A stretch of 64,000 bases of DNA from Psophocarpus tetragonolobus (lineage: Eukaryota; Streptophyta; Magnoliopsida; Fabales; Fabaceae), in contig CM075692.1 of assembly GCA_037954015.1 (NCBI GenBank), forward strand, positions 57,697,730 through 57,761,729, written 5' to 3'. The notes below the pieces were generated by a model that ran no database searches, was not told the origin of the DNA, and saw nothing but the letters and a program-made list of their open reading frames with translations. This document shows positions 29,945 through 43,777 of this stretch, in pieces (positions within the stretch are counted from its first letter, which is position 1; each line of letters opens with the position of its first letter). A program made the position numbers and the translations under genes.

Positions 29945-32900
29945 TAAAATGTAAAGGTTAGATTCTCAAAATATAAGTTAAAGTATGTGACATGTGGCCA
30001 CTCGTTTCTTTCTTTTTTTCTTTCACTTTAATAAAATCAATTCAATTCTTCCTAATTTCATTTTTTTAGTTTGGATATGTCATTTTTGCAACTACTCTTT
30101 TATTTTAATTTATATGATTTTCCTTTATGTTACTAAATATTAATTATTATTGACTTTAAGGATACAACCATACCAACTAAATCATATAATTTATATAATT
30201 TTTAAAGTTATTATTATCAAATTTAACATATTTTTTGACATGAATGATAGATGTGATTGAATGATGTAAGTTATTTTTAATGTTAGTTTGATTCAAATAA
30301 TTTATCATAACAAGTATACATTTTATTAATGTAAAGGTTAGATTCTCAAAAAATAATTTAAAGTATGTGACTTGTGGCCACTCCTTTCTTCCTTTTTTTC
30401 TTTCACTTTAATAAAATCAATTCAATTTTTTTCTGATTTGAATTTTTTAGTTTGGATATGTCATTTTTGCAAGCTTACTCTTTTATTTTAATTTCATTTA
30501 TGTTATTTTCATTTATGTTACTAAATATTAATTATTATTGACTTTAAAGATACAACCATACCAACTAAATCATATAATTTATATAATTTTTAAAGTTATT
30601 ATTATCAAATTTAACATATTTTTGGGCATCAATGATAGATGTGATAGAATGATGTAAGTTATTTTTTATTAATGTTAGTTTGATTCAAATAATTTATCGT
30701 AACAAGTATACATTTTATTAATGTAAAGGTTAGATTCTCAAAATATAATTTAAAGTATGTGACTTGTGGTCACTCGTTTCTCCCTTTTTTTTCTTTCACT
30801 TTAGTAAAATGAATTCAATTTTTTCTAATTTCATTTTTTTAGTTTGGATATGTCATTTTTGCAAGCGTACTCTTTTATTTTCATTTATGTGATTTTCATT
30901 TATGTTGCCAAATATTAATTATTATTGACTTTCAAGATACAACCATACCAACTAAATCATATAATTTATATAATTTTTAAAGTTATTATTATCAAATTTA
31001 ACATATTTTTTTTTACATGAATGATAGATGTGATTGAATGATGTAAGTTATTATTAATGTTAGTTTGATTCAAATAATTTATCATAACAAGTATACATTT
31101 TGTTAATGTAACGGTTAGATTCTCAAAATATAATTTAAAGTATGTGACTTGTGGCCAGTCGTTTCTTCCTTTTTTTCTTTCACTTTAATAAAATCAATTC
31201 ATTTTTTTCTAATTCCATTTTTTTAGTTTGGATATGTCATTTTTGCAAGCCTACTCTTTTATTTTAATTTATTTGATTTTCATTTATGTTACTAAATATT
31301 AATTATTATTTACATTAAAGATACAACCATACCGACTAAATCATATAATTTATATAATTTTTAAAGTTATTCTTATCAAATTTAACATGTTTTTTGACAT
31401 GAATGATAGATGTGATTGAATGATGTCAATTATTTTTTATTAATGTTACTTTGATTCAAATAATTTATCATAACAAGTATACATTTTATTAATGTAAAGG
31501 TTAGATTCTCAAAATCTAATTTAGAGTATGTCACTTGTGGCCACTCGTTTCTTCCTTTTTTTCTTTCACTTTAATAAAATCAATTCAATTTTTTCTAATT
31601 TCATTTTTTTAGTTTGGATATGTCATTTTTGCAAGCATACCCTTTTATTTTCATTTATGTGATTTTTATTTATGTTACTAAATATTAATTATTATTTAAA
31701 TTAAAGATACAACCATACCAACTAAATCATATAATTTATATAATTTTTAAAGTTATTCTTATCAAATTTAACATGTTTTTTGACATGAATGATAGATGTG
31801 ATTGAATGATGTCAATTATTTTTTATTAATGTTACTTTGATTCAAATAATTTATCATAACAAGTATACATTTTATTAATGTAAAGGTTAGATTCTCAAAA
31901 TATAATTTAGAGTATGTCACTTGTGGCCACTCGTTTCTTCCTTTTTTTCTTTCACTTTAATAAAATCAATTCAATTTTTTCTAATTTCATTTTTTTAGTT
32001 TGGATATGTCATTTTTGCAAGCATACCCTTTTATTTTCATTTATGTGATTTTTATTTATGTTACTAAATATTAATTATTATTTAAATTAAAGATACAACC
32101 ATACCAACTAAATCATATAATTTATATAATTTTTAAATTTATTATTATCAAATTTAACATGTTTTTTGACATGAATGATAGATGTGATTGAATGATGTAA
32201 GTTATTTTTTATTAAGGTTAGTTTGATTCAAATAATTTATCATAAAATGTAAAGGTTAGATTCTCAAAATATAAGTTAAAGTATGTGACATGTGACCACT
32301 CGTTTGTTTCTTTTTTTCTTTTACTTTAATAAAATCAATTCAATTTTTCCTAATTTCATTTTTTTAGTTTGGATATGTCATTTTTGCAGCTACTCTTTTA
32401 TTTTAATTTATGTGATTTTCCTTTATGTTACTAAATATTAATTATTATTGACTTTAAAGATACAACCATACCAACTAAATCATATAATTTATATAATTTT
32501 TAAAGTTATTATTATCAAATTTAACATATTTTTTTACATGAATGATAGATGTGATTGAATGATGTAAGTTATTTTTTATTAATGTTAGTTTGATTCAAAT
32601 AATTTATCATAACACGTATACATTTTATTAATGTAAAGGTCAGATTCTCAAAATATAATTTAAAGTATGTGACTTGTGGCCACTCGTTTCCTTCTTTTTT
32701 TCTTTCACTTTAATAAAATCAATTCAAATTTTTCTAATTTCATTTTTGTAGTTTGGATATGTCATTTTTGCAAGCCTACTCTTTTATTTTGATTTATGTG
32801 ATTTTCATATATCTGTTGCTAAATATTAATTATTCTTGACTTTAAAGATACAACCATACCAAGTAAATCATAGAATTTATATAATTTTTAAACTTATTAT

Positions 32901-34216
32901 TATCAAATTTAAGATATTTCTTGACATGAATGATAGATGTGATTGAATGATGTAAGTTATTTTTTATTAATGTTAGTTTTATTCAAATAATTTATCATAA
33001 CAAGTATACATTTTATTAATGTAAAGGTTAGATTCTCAAAATATAATATAAAGTATCTGACTTGTGGCCACTCTTCCTTTTTTTTCTTTAACTTTAATAA
33101 AATAAATTCAATTTTTTCTAATTTCATTTTTTTAGTTTGGATATGTCATTTTTGCAATCCTACGCTTTTATTGTCATTTATGTGATTTTGATTTATGTTA
33201 CTAAATATTAATTATTATTTACTTTAAAGATACAACCATACCAACTAAATCATATAATTTGTATAATTTTTCAAGTTATTCTTATCAAATTTAACATGTT
33301 TTTTGACATGAATGATAGATGTGATTGAATGATGTCAATTATTTTTTATTAATGTTACTTTGATTCAAATAATTTATCATGACAAGTATACATTTTATTA
33401 ATGTAAAGGTTAGATTCTCAAAATATAATTTAGAGTATGTCACTTGTGGCCACTCGTTTCTTCCTTTTTTTCTTTCACTTTAATAAAATCAATTCAATTT
33501 TTTCTAATTTCATTTTTTTAGTTTGGATATGTCATTTTTGCAAGCATACTCTTTTATTTTCATTGATGTGATTTTTATTTATGTTACTAAATATTAATTA
33601 TTATTTAAATTAAAGATACAACCATACCAACTAAATCATGTAATTTATATAATTTTTAAAGTTATTATTATCAAATTTAACATGTTTTTTGACATGAATG
33701 ATAGATGTGATTGAATGATGTAAGTTATTTTTTATTAATGTTAGTTTGATTCAAGTAATTTATCATAACAAGTATACATTTTATTAATGTAAAGGTTAGA
33801 TTCTCAAAATATAAATTAAAGTATGTGACTTGTGGCCACTTGTTTCCTTCTTTCTTTCATTCACTTTAATAAAATAAATTCAATTTTTTCTAATTTCATT
33901 TTTTTAATTTGGATATGTCATTTTTGCAAGCCTACGCTTTTATTGTCATTTATGTGATTTTCATTTATGTTACCAAATGTTAATTATTATTTACTTTAAA
34001 GATACAACCATACCAACTAAATCATATAATTTATATAATTTTTAAATTTATTATTATCAAATTTAACATATTTCTTGACATGAATGGTAGATGTGATTGA
34101 ATGATGTAAGTTATTTTTTATTAATGATAGTTTTATTCAAATAATTTATCATAACAAGTATATATTTTATTAATGTAAAGGTTAGATTTTCAAAATATAA
34201 TTTAAAGTATGTGACT
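29945..34216 (+). repeat. Heterogeneous satellite block C, copy 2
   Basis: This is the second copy of the 22,640-26,528 block with the same order of variants. It has one additional monomer: gatgtcaattatttttt occurs at about 31,424 and again at about 31,810, where copy 1 has a single equivalent. Its last two monomers (from 33,431) are also the opening of the 3,449-bp HOR, so the two structures overlap. Confidence 0.85.
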
Positions 34217-36879
34217 TGACACCACTCTTCCTTTTTTTTCTTTCACTTTAATAAAATCAATTCAATTTTTTCTAATGTCATTTTTTGAGTTTGGATATGT
34301 CATTTTTGCAAGCCTACTCTTTTATTTCATTTATGTGATTTTCCTTTATGTTACTAAATATTAATTATTATTGACTTTAAAGATACAACCATACCAACTA
34401 AATCATATAATTTATATAATTTTTAAAGTTATTATTATCAAATTTAACATATTGTTTGACATGAATGATAGATGTGATTGAATGATGTAACTTATTTTTT
34501 ATTAATGTTAGTTTGATTCAAGTAATTTATCATAACAAGTATACATTTTATTAATGTAAAAGTTAGATTCTCAAAATATAAATTAAAGTATGTGACTTGT
34601 GGCCACTCGTTTCCTTCTTTTTTTCTTTCACTTTAATAAAATCAATTCAATTTTTTCTAATTTTAGTTTTTTAGTTTGGAGATATCATTTTTGCAAGCCT
34701 ACTCTTTTATTTTCATTCATGTGATTTTCATATATGTTGCTTAATATTAATTATTCTTGACTTTAAAGATACAACCATACCAACTAAATCATATAATTTA
34801 TATAATTTTTAAAGTTATTATTATCAAATTTAACATATTTCTTGACATGAATGATAGATGTAATTGAATGATGTAAGTTATTTTTGATTGATGTTAGTTT
34901 TATTCAAATAATTTATCATAACAAGTATGCATTTTATTACTTTAAAGGTTAGATTCTCAAAATATAATTAAAAGTATGTGACTTGTGGCCACTCGTTTCT
35001 TTCTTTTTTTCTTTCACTTTAATAAAATAAATTCAATTTTTTCTAATTTCATTTTTTTAGTTTGGATATGTCATTTTTGCAAGCCTACTCTTTTATTTTC
35101 ATTTATGTGATTTTCATTATGTTACTAAATATTAATTATTATTGACTTTGAAGATACAACATACCAACTAAATCATATAATTTTTAAAGTTATAATTATC
35201 AAATTTAACATATTTTTTTCACATGAATGATAGATGTGATTGAATTATGTAAGTTATTATTAATGTTAGTTTGATTCAAATAATTTATCATAACAACTAT
35301 ACATTTTATTAATGTAAAGGTTAGATTCTCAAAATATAATTTAAAGTATGTGACTTATGGCGACTCGCTTCTTCCTTTTTTTCTTTCACTTTAATAAAAT
35401 CAATTCAATTTTTTCTAATTTAATTTTTTTAGTTTGGATATGTCATTTTTGCAACTACTCTTTTATTTTCATTTATGTGATTTTCATTTATGTTACTAAA
35501 TATTAATTATTATTTACATTAAAGATACAACCATACCGACTAAATCATATAATTTATATAATTTTTAAAGTTATTCTTATCAAATTTAACATGTTTTTTG
35601 ACATGAATGATAGATGTGATTGAATGATGTAAGTTATTTTTTATTAATGTTACTTTGATTCAAATAATTTATCATAACAAGTATACATTTTATTAATGTA
35701 AAGGTTAGATTCTCAAAATATAATTTAGAGGATGTGACTTGTGGCCACTCGTTTCTGCCTTTTTTTCTTTCACTTTAATAAAATCAATTCAATTTTTTCT
35801 AATTTCATTTTTTTAGTTTGGATATGTCATTTTTGCAAGCATACTCTTTTATTTTCATTTATGTGATTTTTATTTATGTTACTAAATATTAATTATTATT
35901 TAAATTAAAGATACAATCATACCAACTAAATCTTATAATTTACATAATTTTTAAAGTTATTATTATCAAGTTTAACATGTTTTTTGACATGAATGATAGA
36001 TGTGATTGAATGATGTAAGTTATTTTTTTTTAAGGTTAGTTTGATTCAAATAATTTATCATAACACGTATATATTTTATTAATGTAAAGGTTAGATTCTC
36101 AAAATATAATTTAAAGTATGTGACTTGTGGCCACTCGTTTCCTTCTTTTTTTCTTTCACTTTAATAAAATCAATTCAAATTTTTCTAATTTCATTTTCTT
36201 AGTTTGGATATGTCATTTTTGCAAGCCTACTCTTTTATTTTGATTTATGTGATTTTCATATATGTTGCTGAATATTAATTATTCTCGACTTTAAAGATAC
36301 AACCATACCAAGTAAATCATAGAATTTGTATAATTTTTAAAGTTATTATTATCAAATTTAATATATTTCTTGACATGAATGATAGATGTGATTGAATGAT
36401 GTAAGTTATTTTTTATTAATGTTAGTTTTAATCAAATAATTTATCATAACAAGTATACATTTTATTAATGTAAAGGTTAGATTCTCAAAACATAATTTAA
36501 AGTATGTGACTTGTGGCCACTCTTCCTTTTTTTTATTTAACTTTAATAAAATAAATTCAATTTTTTCTAATTTCATTTTTTTAGTTTGGATATGTCATTT
36601 TTGCAAGCCTACGCTTTTATTGTCATTTATGTGATTTTCATTTATGTTACTAAATATTAATTATTATTTACTTTAAAGATACAACCATACCAACTAAATC
36701 ATATAATTTATGTAATTTTTAAAGTTATTATTATCAAATTTAACATATTTTTTGACATGAATGATAGATGTGATTGAATGATGTAAGTTATTTTTTATTA
36801 ATGTTAGTTTGATTCAAATAATTTATCGTAACACGTATACATTTTATTAATGTAAAGGTTAGATTCTCAAAATATAATT
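33431..36879 (+). repeat. 3,449-bp nine-monomer HOR, copy 1
   Basis: The HOR is defined by markers repeating at exactly 3,449 bp: tagagtatgtcacttg at 33,431, 36,880 and 40,329; cattgatgtga at 33,561, 37,010 and 40,459; gtgacttgacaccactc at 34,211, 37,660 and 41,109. A length of 3,449 bp equals nine monomers of about 383 bp. Other private variants are ttctttcattcac, atgtcattttttgagtttgg, a monomer with gatacaacataccaac, and gattatgtaagttattatt. Confidence 0.95.
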
Positions 36880-39800
36880 TAGAGTATGTCACTTGTGGCC
36901 ACTCGTTTCTTCCTTTTTTTCTTTCACTTTAATAAAATCAATTCAATTTTTTCTAATTTCATTTTTTTAGTTTGGATATGTCATTTTTGCAAGCATACTC
37001 TTTTATTTTCATTGATGTGATTTTTATTTATGTTACTAAATATTAATTATTATTTAAATTAAAGATACAACCATACCAACTAAATCATGTAATTTATATA
37101 ATTTTTAAAGTTATTATTATCAAATTTAACATGTTTTTTGACATGAATGATAGATGTGATTGAATGATGTAAGTTATTTTTTATTAATGTTAGTTTGATT
37201 CAAGTAATTTATCATAACAAGTATACATTTTATTAATGTAAAGGTTAGATTCTCAAAATATAAATTAAAGTATGTGACTTGTGGCCACTTGTTTCCTTCT
37301 TTCTTTCATTCACTTTAATAAAATAAATTCAATTTTTTCTAATTTCATTTTTTTAATTTGGATATGTCATTTTTGCAAGCCTACGCTTTTATTGTCATTT
37401 ATGTGATTTTCATTTATGTTACCAAATGTTAATTATTATTTACTTTAAAGATACAACCATACCAACTAAATCATATAATTTATATAATTTTTAAATTTAT
37501 TATTATCAAATTTAACATATTTCTTGACATGAATGGTAGATGTGATTGAATGATGTAAGTTATTTTTTATTAATGATAGTTTTATTCAAATAATTTATCA
37601 TAACAAGTATATATTTTATTAATGTAAAGGTTAGATTTTCAAAATATAATTTAAAGTATGTGACTTGACACCACTCTTCCTTTTTTTTCTTTCACTTTAA
37701 TAAAATCAATTCAATTTTTTCTAATGTCATTTTTTGAGTTTGGATATGTCATTTTTGCAAGCCTACTCTTTTATTTCATTTATGTGATTTTCCTTTATGT
37801 TACTAAATATTAATTATTATTGACTTTAAAGATACAACCATACCAACTAAATCATATAATTTATATAATTTTTAAAGTTATTATTATCAAATTTAACATA
37901 TTGTTTGACATGAATGATAGATGTGATTGAATGATGTAACTTATTTTTTATTAATGTTAGTTTGATTCAAGTAATTTATCATAACAAGTATACATTTTAT
38001 TAATGTAAAAGTTAGATTCTCAAAATATAAATTAAAGTATGTGACTTGTGGCCACTCGTTTCCTTCTTTTTTTCTTTCACTTTAATAAAATCAATTCAAT
38101 TTTTTCTAATTTTAGTTTTTTAGTTTGGAGATATCATTTTTGCAAGCCTACTCTTTTATTTTCATTCATGTGATTTTCATATATGTTGCTTAATATTAAT
38201 TATTCTTGACTTTAAAGATACAACCATACCAACTAAATCATATAATTTATATAATTTTTAAAGTTATTATTATCAAATTTAACATATTTCTTGACATGAA
38301 TGATAGATGTAATTGAATGATGTAAGTTATTTTTGATTGATGTTAGTTTTATTCAAATAATTTATCATAACAAGTATGCATTTTATTACTTTAAAGGTTA
38401 GATTCTCAAAATATAATTAAAAGTATGTGACTTGTGGCCACTCGTTTCTTTCTTTTTTTCTTTCACTTTAATAAAATAAATTCAATTTTTTCTAATTTCA
38501 TTTTTTTAGTTTGGATATGTCATTTTTGCAAGCCTACTCTTTTATTTTCATTTATGTGATTTTCATTATGTTACTAAATATTAATTATTATTGACTTTGA
38601 AGATACAACATACCAACTAAATCATATAATTTTTAAAGTTATAATTATCAAATTTAACATATTTTTTTCACATGAATGATAGATGTGATTGAATTATGTA
38701 AGTTATTATTAATGTTAGTTTGATTCAAATAATTTATCATAACAACTATACATTTTATTAATGTAAAGGTTAGATTCTCAAAATATAATTTAAAGTATGT
38801 GACTTATGGCGACTCGCTTCTTCCTTTTTTTCTTTCACTTTAATAAAATCAATTCAATTTTTTCTAATTTAATTTTTTTAGTTTGGATATGTCATTTTTG
38901 CAACTACTCTTTTATTTTCATTTATGTGATTTTCATTTATGTTACTAAATATTAATTATTATTTACATTAAAGATACAACCATACCGACTAAATCATATA
39001 ATTTATATAATTTTTAAAGTTATTCTTATCAAATTTAACATGTTTTTTGACATGAATGATAGATGTGATTGAATGATGTAAGTTATTTTTTATTAATGTT
39101 ACTTTGATTCAAATAATTTATCATAACAAGTATACATTTTATTAATGTAAAGGTTAGATTCTCAAAATATAATTTAGAGGATGTGACTTGTGGCCACTCG
39201 TTTCTGCCTTTTTTTCTTTCACTTTAATAAAATCAATTCAATTTTTTCTAATTTCATTTTTTTAGTTTGGATATGTCATTTTTGCAAGCATACTCTTTTA
39301 TTTTCATTTATGTGATTTTTATTTATGTTACTAAATATTAATTATTATTTAAATTAAAGATACAATCATACCAACTAAATCTTATAATTTACATAATTTT
39401 TAAAGTTATTATTATCAAGTTTAACATGTTTTTTGACATGAATGATAGATGTGATTGAATGATGTAAGTTATTTTTTTTTAAGGTTAGTTTGATTCAAAT
39501 AATTTATCATAACACGTATATATTTTATTAATGTAAAGGTTAGATTCTCAAAATATAATTTAAAGTATGTGACTTGTGGCCACTCGTTTCCTTCTTTTTT
39601 TCTTTCACTTTAATAAAATCAATTCAAATTTTTCTAATTTCATTTTCTTAGTTTGGATATGTCATTTTTGCAAGCCTACTCTTTTATTTTGATTTATGTG
39701 ATTTTCATATATGTTGCTGAATATTAATTATTCTCGACTTTAAAGATACAACCATACCAAGTAAATCATAGAATTTGTATAATTTTTAAAGTTATTATTA

Positions 39801-40328
39801 TCAAATTTAATATATTTCTTGACATGAATGATAGATGTGATTGAATGATGTAAGTTATTTTTTATTAATGTTAGTTTTAATCAAATAATTTATCATAACA
39901 AGTATACATTTTATTAATGTAAAGGTTAGATTCTCAAAACATAATTTAAAGTATGTGACTTGTGGCCACTCTTCCTTTTTTTTATTTAACTTTAATAAAA
40001 TAAATTCAATTTTTTCTAATTTCATTTTTTTAGTTTGGATATGTCATTTTTGCAAGCCTACGCTTTTATTGTCATTTATGTGATTTTCATTTATGTTACT
40101 AAATATTAATTATTATTTACTTTAAAGATACAACCATACCAACTAAATCATATAATTTATGTAATTTTTAAAGTTATTATTATCAAATTTAACATATTTT
40201 TTGACATGAATGATAGATGTGATTGAATGATGTAAGTTATTTTTTATTAATGTTAGTTTGATTCAAATAATTTATCGTAACACGTATACATTTTATTAAT
40301 GTAAAGGTTAGATTCTCAAAATATAATT
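36880..40328 (+). repeat. 3,449-bp nine-monomer HOR, copy 2
   Basis: This is the second copy. In the stretches I compared it is identical or nearly identical to copy 1, including shared ttagattttc, tgaattatgtaag and gttgctgaatatt variants that copy 3 lacks. Confidence 0.95.
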
Positions 40329-43300
40329 TAGAGTATGTCACTTGTGGCCACTCGTTTCTTCCTTTTTTTCTTTCACTTTAATAAAATCAATTCAATTTTT
40401 TCTAATTTCATTTTTTTAGTTTGGATATGTCATTTTTGCAAGCATACTCTTTTATTTTCATTGATGTGATTTTTATTTATGTTACTAAATATTAATTATT
40501 ATTTAAATTAAAGATACAACCATACCAACTAAATCATGTAATTTATATAATTTTTAAAGTTATTATTATCAAATTTAACATGTTTTTTGACATGAATGAT
40601 AGATGTGATTGAATGATGTAAGTTATTTTTTATTAATGTTAGTTTGATTCAAGTAATTTATCATAACAAGTATACATTTTATTAATGTAAAGGTTAGATT
40701 CTCAAAATATAAATTAAAGTATGTGACTTGTGGCCACTTGTTTCCTTCTTTCTTTCATTCACTTTAATAAAATAAATTCAATTTTTTCTAATTTCATTTT
40801 TTTAATTTGGATATGTCATTTTTGCAAGCCTACGCTTTTATTGTCATTTATGTGATTTTCATTTATGTTACCAAATGTTAATTATTATTTACTTTAAAGA
40901 TACAACCATACCAACTAAATCATATAATTTATATAATTTTTAAATTTATTATTATCAAATTTAACATATTTCTTGACATGAATGGTAGATGTGATTGAAT
41001 GATGTAAGTTATTTTTTATTAATGATAGTTTTATTCAAATAATTTATCATAACAAGTATATATTTTATTAATGTAAAGGTTAGATTCTCAAAATATAATT
41101 TAAAGTATGTGACTTGACACCACTCTTCCTTTTTTTTCTTTCACTTTAATAAAATCAATTCAATTTTTTCTAATGTCATTTTTTGAGTTTGGATATGTCA
41201 TTTTTGCAAGCCTACTCTTTTATTTCATTTATGTGATTTTCCTTTATGTTACTAAATATTAATTATTATTGACTTTAAAGATACAACCATACCAACTAAA
41301 TCATATAATTTATATAATTTTTAAAGTTATTATTATCAAATTTAACATATTGTTTGACATGAATGATAGATGTGATTGAATGATGTAACTTATTTTTTAT
41401 TAATGTTAGTTTGATTCAAGTAATTTATCATAACAAGTATACATTTTATTAATGTAAAAGTTAGATTCTCAAAATATAAATTAAAGTATGTGACTTGTGG
41501 CCACTCGTTTCCTTCTTTTTTTCTTTCACTTTAATAAAATCAATTCAATTTTTTCTAATTTTAGTTTTTTAGTTTGGAGATATCATTTTTGCAAGCCTAC
41601 TCTTTTATTTTCATTCATGTGATTTTCATATATGTTGCTTAATATTAATTATTCTTGACTTTAAAGATACAACCATACCAACTAAATCATATAATTTATA
41701 TAATTTTTAAAGTTATTATTATCAAATTTAACATATTTCTTGACATGAATGATAGATGTAATTGAATGATGTAAGTTATTTTTGATTGATGTTAGTTTTA
41801 TTCAAATAATTTATCATAACAAGTATGCATTTTATTACTTTAAAGGTTAGATTCTCAAAATATAATTAAAAGTATGTGACTTGTGGCCACTCGTTTCTTT
41901 CTTTTTTTCTTTCACTTTAATAAAATAAATTCAATTTTTTCTAATTTCATTTTTTTAGTTTGGATATGTCATTTTTGCAAGCCTACTCTTTTATTTTCAT
42001 TTATGTGATTTTCATTATGTTACTAAATATTAATTATTATTGACTTTGAAGATACAACATACCAACTAAATCATATAATTTTTAAAGTTATAATTATCAA
42101 ATTTAACATATTTTTTTCACATGAATGATAGATGTGATTGAATGATGTAAGTTATTATTAATGTTAGTTTGATTCAAATAATTTATCATAACAACTATAC
42201 ATTTTATTAATGTAAAGGTTAGATTCTCAAAATATAATTTAAAGTATGTGACTTATGGCGACTCGCTTCTTCCTTTTTTTCTTTCACTTTAATAAAATCA
42301 ATTCAATTTTTTCTAATTTAATTTTTTTAGTTTGGATATGTCATTTTTGCAACTACTCTTTTATTTTCATTTATGTGATTTTCATTTATGTTACTAAATA
42401 TTAATTATTATTTACATTAAAGATACAACCATACCGACTAAATCATATAATTTATATAATTTTTAAAGTTATTCTTATCAAATTTAACATGTTTTTTGAC
42501 ATGAATGAAAGATGTGATTGAATGATGTAAGTTATTTTTTATTAATGTTACTTTGATTCAAATAATTTATCATAACAAGTATACATTTTATTAATGTAAA
42601 GGTTAGATTCTCAAAATATAATTTAGAGGATGTGACTTGTGGCCACTCGTTTCTGCCTTTTTTTCTTTCACTTTAATAAAATCAATTCAATTTTTTCTAA
42701 TTTCATTTTTTTAGTTTGGATATGTCATTTTTGCAAGCATACTCTTTTATTTTCATTTATGTGATTTTTATTTATGTTACTAAATATTAATTATTATTTA
42801 AATTAAAGATACAATCATACCAACTAAATCTTATAATTTACATAATTTTTAAAGTTATTATTATCAAGTTTAACATGTTTTTTGACATGAATGATAGATG
42901 TGATTGAATGATGTAAGTTATTTTTTTTTAAGGTTAGTTTGATTCAAATAATTTATCATAACACGTATATATTTTATTAATGTAAAGGTTAGATTCTCAA
43001 AATATAATTTAAAGTATGTGACTTGTGGCCACTCGTTTCCTTCTTTTTTTCTTTCACTTTAATAAAATCAATTCAAATTTTTCTAATTTCATTTTCTTAG
43101 TTTGGATATGTCATTTTTGCAAGCCTACTCTTTTATTTTGATTTATGTGATTTTCATATATGTTGCTAAATATTAATTATTCTCGACTTTAAAGATACAA
43201 CCATACCAAGTAAATCATAGAATTTGTATAATTTTTAAAGTTATTATTATCAAATTTAATATATTTCTTGACATGAATGATAGATGTGATTGAATGATGT

Positions 43301-43777
43301 AAGTTATTTTTTATTAATGTTAGTTTTAATCAAATAATTTATCATAACAAGTATACATTTTATTAATGTAAAGGTTAGATTCTCAAAACATAATTTAAAG
43401 TATGTGACTTGTGGCCACTCTTCCTTTTTTTTATTTAACTTTAATAAAATAAATTCAATTTTTTCTAATTTCATTTTTTTAGTTTGGATATGTCATTTTT
43501 GCAAGCCTACGCTTTTATTGTCATTTATGTGATTTTCATTTATGTTACTAAATATTAATTATTATTTACTTTAAAGATACAACCATACCAACTAAATCAT
43601 ATAATTTATGTAATTTTTAAAGTTATTATTATCAAATTTAACATATTTTTTGACATGAATGATAGATGTGATTGAATGATGTAAGTTATTTTTTATTAAT
43701 GTTAGTTTGATTCAAATAATTTATCGTAACACGTATACATTTTATTAATGTAAAGGTTAGATTCTCAAAATATAATT
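40329..43777 (+). repeat. 3,449-bp nine-monomer HOR, copy 3
   Basis: This is the third copy and the most different of the three, with at least four visible changes: ttagattctc near 41,080, tgaatgatgtaag near 42,140, atgaatgaaag near 42,505 and gttgctaaatatt near 43,165. At 43,778 the sequence switches to taaagtatgtgac where a fourth copy would read tagagtatgtcac, so the HOR ends after exactly three units (10,347 bp). Confidence 0.93.
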
